From UBA8752 sp040261275 (GTDB lineage Bacteria; Bacteroidota; Bacteroidia; Flavobacteriales_D; Sanyastnellaceae), in the NCBI GenBank assembly GCA_040261275.1, contig JBDQOI010000030.1, positions 1 through 29,164 on the forward strand: a DNA stretch of 29,164 nt, in the 5' to 3' direction. Shown one piece after another: positions 25,261 through 29,164 of the stretch (its first letter is position 1; each line of letters opens with the position of its first letter). Below the pieces are notes generated by a model. It was not told where the DNA came from, searched no databases, and saw nothing but the letters and a program-made list of their open reading frames with translations. The translations under genes were made by a program, and so were the position numbers.

Positions 25261-25536
25261 TCAATTTGCGGTTGTCAAGAATCGGCGTTGGTGAAAAACT
25301 TCGGCCTGCGCTTGCAGGTGCACACGGGACGCCAAAGCCCGCTTTTTTTGGGACGCGGTCATTCGCGTTGGAACTCTTTTCGTTGTTGTCTCGCCTCTTT
25401 CTTGGCGTGTCTCGCCCCTCAACCGGTAGCTCGCGCCTTGAATGGGACAACTGGCCGCGGTGGTGATGCCCAAGGCCATCGCGAAGATCACGAGGGGGCG
25501 GTTGGGTCTCTTGGAATGGAAAAGGGCGATTTGCAT
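25261..25536 (-). CDS. Possible small basic lipoprotein (hypothetical)
   Basis: A 91-codon frame in the otherwise empty 443-bp gap between 25179 and 25623. It is not recognised as a known family. It has a credible lipoprotein start (basic residues, hydrophobic 'LVIFAMALGITTAAS', then Cys30) and a basic Arg/Lys/Thr-rich tail. A promoter-like TAAACTTCG lies 9 nt before the ATG. Against it, the frame has no conserved motif I recognise, the lipobox (AASC) is not ideal, and other short frames overlap it. The rest of the gap (25180-25260 and 25537-25622) contains only promoter-like sequence and no strong hairpin. Confidence 0.45.
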   Translation of the reverse strand: MQIALFHSKRPNRPLVIFAMALGITTAASCPIQGASYRLRGETRQERGETTTKRVPTRMTASQKKRALASRVHLQAQAEVFHQRRFLTTAN

Positions 25537-25622
25537 CAAGGCCCTCGAAGTTTATGCCTCAGCCTGATAGCCTCTCATGATTGGATTTGGTGATTGGTGC
25601 AGTCCGGGGCCAATTTTGGAGC

Positions 25623-26669
25623 ATGACCGCCCGGGCTCAACTGGCTTTTTTTATTGCAATGGCTTTGGTTTCGTGCAAGCGATATGAGTCGGTGGTAGAG
25701 ACAGAGCTGCATGAGGAGCGGGTTGCTGACCGGCTCGAGCCTATTCCCCCTGCGCCGGATTACAGTGATGAAGCCGTTTGGGCCGCGTTGCCCTGGAGGG
25801 AAGATGCGGCCGATTTGTTGCCAAGGGGGCGGAGAGTTTCGGATGGGCCGGGCACGGCCGATGTATTCTTTTTGCATCCGACCATCTTCGAGGAAGGGGC
25901 CGCTTGGAACGCCTCTTTGGACAGTGCTGCCCTCAACGAGGCTGTCGATCGGTGGCCTGTTCGCCATCAGGCCGCCATTTTCAATGGAGCCGGTCGGGTC
26001 TTTGCTCCGCGCTACCGACAGGCCCATATCCGCGTCTTCTCGGTGGGGGACAGCCTCAGCTTGGCGGCCCTTCAGTTGGCCTACAGCGACATGCGATCGG
26101 CCTTCCAGCACTACTTGGACCACTGGGACACCGGTCGTCCATTGGTCATCGCCGCCCACAGCCAGGGCAGTTGGCATGCCCGCTGGCTGCTCCAGGAGTT
26201 CTTCGACGGCAAGCCCCTTGCGGACCGGCTGGTCGCGGCCTACATCCCCGGTATGGACATCTATCCTTCGGATTTCACGGCCATCCCGCCTTGTGCTTCA
26301 GCCACCGACCAGCATTGCTATTGCACGTGGATGAGCTACGGTACGGGATATGTTCCGGCCTGGCTCGGCTATAAGGAGGAGCCGCCCAGTTGCATTCATC
26401 CCATCACGTGGACCACAGAGTTGGACCAGACAAACGACCGCAGTGCCCACTTGGGCGCCGTCAGGGAGTCTTTCCGCAACAAAAATCCCGGCAGCATCAC
26501 GGCCCTGCTCCGGCGGGAAGGCGTGTTGTGGGTGGACCGGCCTCACATGTTTCTGGTGGGCAAATGGCTGCACCGCGACAATTGGCACGTGGGCGATTTC
26601 AATCTGTTCTGGGACAACATCCGCACCAACGCTCACGAGAGGGTGGAAGCCGCGGCCAAGAGTCCCTGA
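25623..26669 (+). CDS. DUF3089 alpha/beta-hydrolase-like lipoprotein
   Basis: A 348-residue predicted lipoprotein of the DUF3089 family. The signal peptide ends in a good lipobox, 'ALVSC' with Cys18, so the protein is membrane-anchored. The domain has an alpha/beta-hydrolase look: 'ADVFFLHPTIF' (first strand), 'IAAHSQGSWHA' with the probable nucleophile Ser180 in a H-S-x-G elbow, and the C-terminal 'HVGDFNLFWDNIRTNAHERV', where the catalytic His is expected. The substrate is unknown; an ester or lipid is a guess. The start at 25623 is chosen because it begins the signal peptide and follows the AATTTTG box closely; an upstream start at 25581 lacks that. The T9SS cargo gene follows 21 bp after the stop. 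Confidence 0.85.
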   Translation: MTARAQLAFFIAMALVSCKRYESVVETELHEERVADRLEPIPPAPDYSDEAVWAALPWREDAADLLPRGRRVSDGPGTADVFFLHPTIFEEGAAWNASLDSAALNEAVDRWPVRHQAAIFNGAGRVFAPRYRQAHIRVFSVGDSLSLAALQLAYSDMRSAFQHYLDHWDTGRPLVIAAHSQGSWHARWLLQEFFDGKPLADRLVAAYIPGMDIYPSDFTAIPPCASATDQHCYCTWMSYGTGYVPAWLGYKEEPPSCIHPITWTTELDQTNDRSAHLGAVRESFRNKNPGSITALLRREGVLWVDRPHMFLVGKWLHRDNWHVGDFNLFWDNIRTNAHERVEAAAKSP

Positions 26670-26678
26670 TTTTCGTCG

Positions 26679-26686
26679 TATCTCTG
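26679..26686 (+). promoter_or_regulatory. -7 box immediately before the T9SS type A cargo gene
   Basis: TATCTCTG (one mismatch to TAnnTTTG) followed by TACC and the ATG at 26691. The 4-nt gap predicts transcription starting at the A of the start codon. It fits inside the 21-bp gap after the DUF3089 gene. Confidence 0.5.
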
Positions 26687-26690
26687 TACC

Positions 26691-27983
26691 ATGCATCTTC
26701 AACGTTATGGTGCCCTTCTCGCAGGGGCTTTTTTTATGCTCATTTTTTCGGTGGTCTCCGCACAGGTCAGCTTACCGATTGACTTTGAATCGGGCACAGC
26801 GACAGCCGACTTCAATGATTTTGATGGCGGAATGGCCGAGGTAGTGGCCAATCCGGCCCCCGATGATATCAACGACAGCGAGACGGTTTGTCGGCTGGTC
26901 CGTGAGGGCGGTCAGATCTGGGCGGGCTCCCTCCTCCAATTGTCCGATTTGCTGGATTTCTCGGAAGCGACCTCCATCCGTATGAAGGTGTGGTCCCCCC
27001 GTCAAGGTGTTCGCATCAAGCTCAAGCTGGAGGGATATCTGGAGACCGAAGTGGACCAATGGAACGTGACGCAGGGCGGATGGGAAGTCATGCATTGGAA
27101 TTTCGCCGGTCAGTATTCCATGACTTTCGACAAGCTCGTTTTCATGTTTGATTTCGAGACCACGGGCGACGGCAGCGACCAATCGACCTTTTATTTCGAT
27201 GACATCGAGTTGGTGGATGCGAGTGAGGGATTGGCCCAGCTCGATCTTCCTTGCACCTTCGAGGATGCTGCCGTGGACCCCACGACGTATGACTTCTGGG
27301 GCAATGCGTCCCAGGTTGTGGAAGACCCCACCTCGCCCGGCAATCATGTTGTGGAGGTGGTCAAAATGCCCGTGGCGGTGGGTTGGTCCGGCACGATGAT
27401 CGGAACGATTGAAGGATGCGCGAACCCGATTCCTTTTACCGAGAGTGAGCAGAGCATCGGCATGCGCGTGTGGACGCCTGCAGCGGGTACGCCCATCTTG
27501 CTCAAGGCGGAGGTACCCGGTGCAGAATACTACGTGGAAACGATCCAGTACACGTCTCAGGCCGGCTGGGAAACCCTGTCTTTCAACTTCGGCAACGAGC
27601 TGCCTGGAGGGCCCGAACTCGACGTGAACATTCCGTATCAGTTGTTGGTGGTCTTCTTCGGCTTCGGCGACGAGGGTGTCGAAGGCGGCACCACGTACTA
27701 CTTCGACGACGTTTACTTCGGTGACGCTCCCATCACGGGCGTGGAAGCGCAGTCCGCTGTGCAACCGGCATTGTTCCCCAACCCGCTCGCCCAAGGCCAG
27801 CCCCTGATGGGAGCGGGCTTCGAATCCGGCACGGTGGCCACCGTCGTGGATGCGATGGGGCGCCCCGTGTGGCAAGGCGAGCTCAAGCGCGGCGGCACGG
27901 ACCTCGGTCTGCCGAGCGGATCCTACACGGTCAGCCTGTCCACGGCTGCCGGTGTCGTCCGCCAACGTTTGCTCATCCAGTAA
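26691..27983 (+). CDS. T9SS cargo protein with two tandem jelly-roll-like modules and a type A sorting domain
   Basis: A 430-residue secreted protein. The signal peptide ends at 'SVVSAQ'. Two tandem modules of about 150-170 residues follow, each opening with a 'FES/FED' strand ('PIDFESGTATADFNDFDGG'; 'PCTFEDAAVDPTTYDFWGN') and closing with 'YFDDIELVDAS' or 'YFDDVYFGDAP', the frame of carbohydrate-binding-like jelly-roll domains. The last 70 residues (361-430), 'LFPNPLAQGQPL' to 'GVVRQRLLIQ', form a type A T9SS sorting domain (Por secretion tail) that directs export across the outer membrane. No catalytic domain is visible, so the protein probably binds a polysaccharide or another surface component. 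The tmRNA gene follows 121 bp downstream. Confidence 0.92.
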   Translation: MHLQRYGALLAGAFFMLIFSVVSAQVSLPIDFESGTATADFNDFDGGMAEVVANPAPDDINDSETVCRLVREGGQIWAGSLLQLSDLLDFSEATSIRMKVWSPRQGVRIKLKLEGYLETEVDQWNVTQGGWEVMHWNFAGQYSMTFDKLVFMFDFETTGDGSDQSTFYFDDIELVDASEGLAQLDLPCTFEDAAVDPTTYDFWGNASQVVEDPTSPGNHVVEVVKMPVAVGWSGTMIGTIEGCANPIPFTESEQSIGMRVWTPAAGTPILLKAEVPGAEYYVETIQYTSQAGWETLSFNFGNELPGGPELDVNIPYQLLVVFFGFGDEGVEGGTTYYFDDVYFGDAPITGVEAQSAVQPALFPNPLAQGQPLMGAGFESGTVATVVDAMGRPVWQGELKRGGTDLGLPSGSYTVSLSTAAGVVRQRLLIQ

Positions 27984-28003
27984 CAACGGCGCAACCCAAG
28001 CCG

Positions 28004-28011
28004 TATCTTCG
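28004..28011 (+). promoter_or_regulatory. Candidate promoter box for ssrA
   Basis: TATCTTCG, one mismatch to TAnnTTTG, is the best promoter-like element between the cargo gene and the tmRNA. It is about 94 nt before the tmRNA 5' end, so a leader would have to be removed, for example by RNase P, as is usual for tmRNA. A closer promoter cannot be excluded. Confidence 0.35.
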
Positions 28012-28104
28012 TCGGCCGTCCCGCCCTGTGCGGAGCGGTCAGCACGCCCGCGTGCCGCGTTCTCTGACATCCCGACCCAAGAAGTGGAAATAGCAACAAA
28101 AAAT

Positions 28105-28504
28105 GGGGCCGATTTTGGATTTGACAGCAAGTCTGAACGTCGCGGTCAGCATGCCGAGTGCGTAGGGTGGCTACTCGTTAATCAAGAAACCCAAGCCATA
28201 ACTGGCAACACTTCCTACGCGCTCGCGGCCTAATCCTCTCGGAGGATTCGCCTAATTCTAGCCACTAGGTGGCAGAACGAGCTGTCCCGTCTCGTCGTTC
28301 GGATCCTATCCGCGAGGCAATGGGGCATCAGGAGAATGGATCTAGCGAAGGGGGCGTCTTGACCCCGTAGCGAAATTTTACAAGGCTAAGTCAAGGGTGG
28401 GCCGTCCACGGTCAGCCCCTGGTCGAAAATCAATCGTGGACTGAGCATGGAGAACGCCGCAGGCGTTGCTTGTTTGGACCCGGGTTCGACTCCCGGCGGC
28501 TCCA
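28105..28504 (+). ncRNA. ssrA: tmRNA (transfer-messenger RNA)
   Basis: tmRNA rescues stalled ribosomes: it enters as alanyl-tRNA, supplies a short message and tags the unfinished protein for degradation. The 5' end GGGGCCG pairs with the 3' CGGCTCC to close a 7-bp acceptor stem, with discriminator A at 28504; CCA is not encoded. The T-arm 'GGGTTCGACTCCC' lies near the 3' end and 'GATTTTGGATTTGACAGC' is the conserved 5' part. The resume codon GGC at 28204, preceded by ATAACT, opens the tag GNTSYALAA, ending at the TAA at 28231-28233 (a GxxxYALAA type tag). The remaining sequence holds the pseudoknot region. Its 3' end is the likely integration site for the element whose integrase follows. Confidence 0.96.
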
Positions 28505-28560
28505 CTTTTTCAGTGTGCAAAACTTCGCCCGCTTCCTCAATGGTTGCGGGCTTTTTTGTG
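28480..28560. other. Probable element border (att site region)
   Basis: The tmRNA 3' end, including the T-arm, is a well-known target of tyrosine integrases, and an integrase starts 184 bp later. Host-like composition continues through the tmRNA terminator and changes just after it, so the exact crossover is between the T-arm and about 28560. The second att copy is outside the window, so the core cannot be delimited. Confidence 0.45.
28527..28557 (+). terminator. Intrinsic terminator of ssrA
   Basis: GCCCGC (28527-28532) pairs with GCGGGC (28546-28551) across a 13-nt loop, followed by TTTTTT at 28552-28557. It begins 23 nt after the tmRNA 3' end. Confidence 0.8.
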
Positions 28561-28642
28561 TCTAAATTTGCAGGAAAGACAGGCCATGTGAGCATTTTGT
28601 GACTCCCGCTGTTTCCAGTCTTTTCCAATGAGAGCAAGTCTT

Positions 28643-28690
28643 AAATAGGTCCCCATTTAGGTCCTCAAACTTTTCAAAATAGGTCCCCAT
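28643..28690 (+). repeat. Three AGGTCCYCA repeats upstream of and into the integrase start
   Basis: AGGTCCCCAT occurs at 28647-28656 and 28681-28690, both inside the longer identical string AAATAGGTCCCCAT (28643-28656, 28677-28690). A variant, AGGTCCTCA, lies at 28659-28667. The last copy includes the first two bases of the integrase ATG. Start-to-start spacings are 12 and 22 bp. Position suggests an operator or arm-type integrase sites; this is inference. Confidence 0.6.
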
Positions 28691-29164
28691 GAAATCATCA
28701 GTGATCCAGAAAAAAACCAAGCGCACAGCCAAAGGAGATTGGAGAAAGATTGAGATCAGGCTGAACTGGTCAACAGAGCGGGCATCCTTTGGGACAGGAT
28801 GGGTGATTGAAGAGAAATACTGGAACACTACAACCAGGCATGTGAAGACCATTGGAGAGATGACTGTGGTGGAAAAAGGAAAAAAGAAGAAGATCAAGCT
28901 GCGGGATATCCATGCAGACATCACCAGGATTCAAGCTGACCTGGAGCGGGAATGGATCAGGCTGCATCACATCAAGAAGGATGAATTCACTGCAGCTGAA
29001 TTCAAGAGCTACCTGGCAGGGGATCTGGATCCACACCAGGGCACCCAGATGGACTTCCTTCCCTGGGTCACCAAGTTTGTCAATGAGTTTGACAAGACAG
29101 CGCTGCCAGGGCAAAGCAAGACAGGCACTGAAGCAACCAGGAAGAAATACCAGGCTGATCTCAG
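28689..29164 (+). CDS. Tyrosine integrase/site-specific recombinase, N-terminal part (cut by window end)
   Basis: An open frame from the ATG at 28689 to the window end (158 codons), preceded in frame by a TAG at 28680-28682 that fixes the start. The first part (about 20-75), 'IEIRLNWSTERASFGTGWVIEEKYWN', resembles the arm-type DNA-binding domain of Bacteroidota phage and conjugative-transposon integrases. From about 120, 'MDFLPWVTKFVNEF' and 'GTEATRKKYQADL' look like the start of the SAM-like core-binding domain. The catalytic domain with the R-H-R-Y residues lies beyond the window, so activity cannot be judged. Its place just after ssrA is classic for an integrated element. Codon use (AGG/AGA arginine, very little CpG) differs from all genes to the left, which indicates acquisition. 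Confidence 0.8.
   Translation, partial: MKSSVIQKKTKRTAKGDWRKIEIRLNWSTERASFGTGWVIEEKYWNTTTRHVKTIGEMTVVEKGKKKKIKLRDIHADITRIQADLEREWIRLHHIKKDEFTAAEFKSYLAGDLDPHQGTQMDFLPWVTKFVNEFDKTALPGQSKTGTEATRKKYQADL

Noticed and set aside
27850..28233. Plus-strand frame ending in ...NTSYALAA
   Set aside because: Only its last nine codons are real, as the tmRNA tag; the upstream part is the wrong frame of the T9SS cargo gene and non-coding sequence.
28562..28924. A 120-codon minus-strand frame with hydrophobic stretches
   Set aside because: Opposite the integrase start; Phe-rich stretches are the complement of the integrase's lysine codons, and the plus-strand frame has recognisable integrase domains.

Overview
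The window reads as chromosomal DNA of a GC-rich member of the Bacteroidota, most likely a Flavobacteriales-like lineage (species not identifiable by eye). The evidence is a fused SecDF protein, two cargo proteins of the type IX secretion system (T9SS), a DUF5606 gene, a tmRNA tag of the GxxxYALAA type, and promoters with the Bacteroidota -7 box (TAnnTTTG-like) instead of Shine-Dalgarno-driven starts.

Layout. 1-834 (-): 5' part of a secreted HYR-repeat protein, cut by the window edge. 1010-3925 (-): secDF, with a terminator behind it. 4026-4760 (+): secreted DUF4159 protein. 4773-10904 (-): a tight five-gene run read as acyl-CoA synthetase, PAP2 phosphatase, CrcB fluoride channel, PafA-like alkaline phosphatase and M61 peptidase. 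10966-17435 (+): orphan HsdR-N nuclease-like domain, DUF5606, 3-hydroxyacyl-CoA dehydrogenase, DNA polymerase III delta (holA), hemE, and two tandem jelly-roll/OmpA paralogues. 17487-20088 (-): a UMF1-type MFS transporter and L-2-hydroxyglutarate oxidase. 20160-23128 (-): an L-type-lectin/CHU_C surface protein and a small Cys/Lys-rich exported protein. 23208-23978 (+): TonB-like protein. 23965-25179 (-): saccharopine/alanine dehydrogenase-family enzyme. 25261-25536 (-): doubtful small lipoprotein. 25623-27983 (+): DUF3089 lipoprotein and a T9SS type A cargo protein. 28105-28504 (+): tmRNA (ssrA) and its terminator. 28689-29164 (+): start of a tyrosine integrase, cut by the window edge.

How it fits together. 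Most of the window is ordinary housekeeping plus cell-envelope and secretion functions. SecDF supports Sec export, which feeds the T9SS cargo proteins and the OmpA-like envelope proteins. The right end is different: just past the tmRNA terminator the base composition changes sharply (very few CpG, many AGG/AGA arginine codons) and an integrase begins. This is the classic layout of a mobile element integrated at ssrA, with its cargo lying outside the window.

Most notable observations: (i) several genes have their -7 promoter box only 4-6 nt before the start codon, predicting leaderless mRNAs; (ii) the CpG-poor element border at ssrA, with three AGGTCCYCA repeats running into the integrase start codon; (iii) the tandem jelly-roll/CxC/OmpA pair; (iv) a fluoride channel gene placed between two phosphatase genes; (v) a terminator fused to the next gene's promoter.
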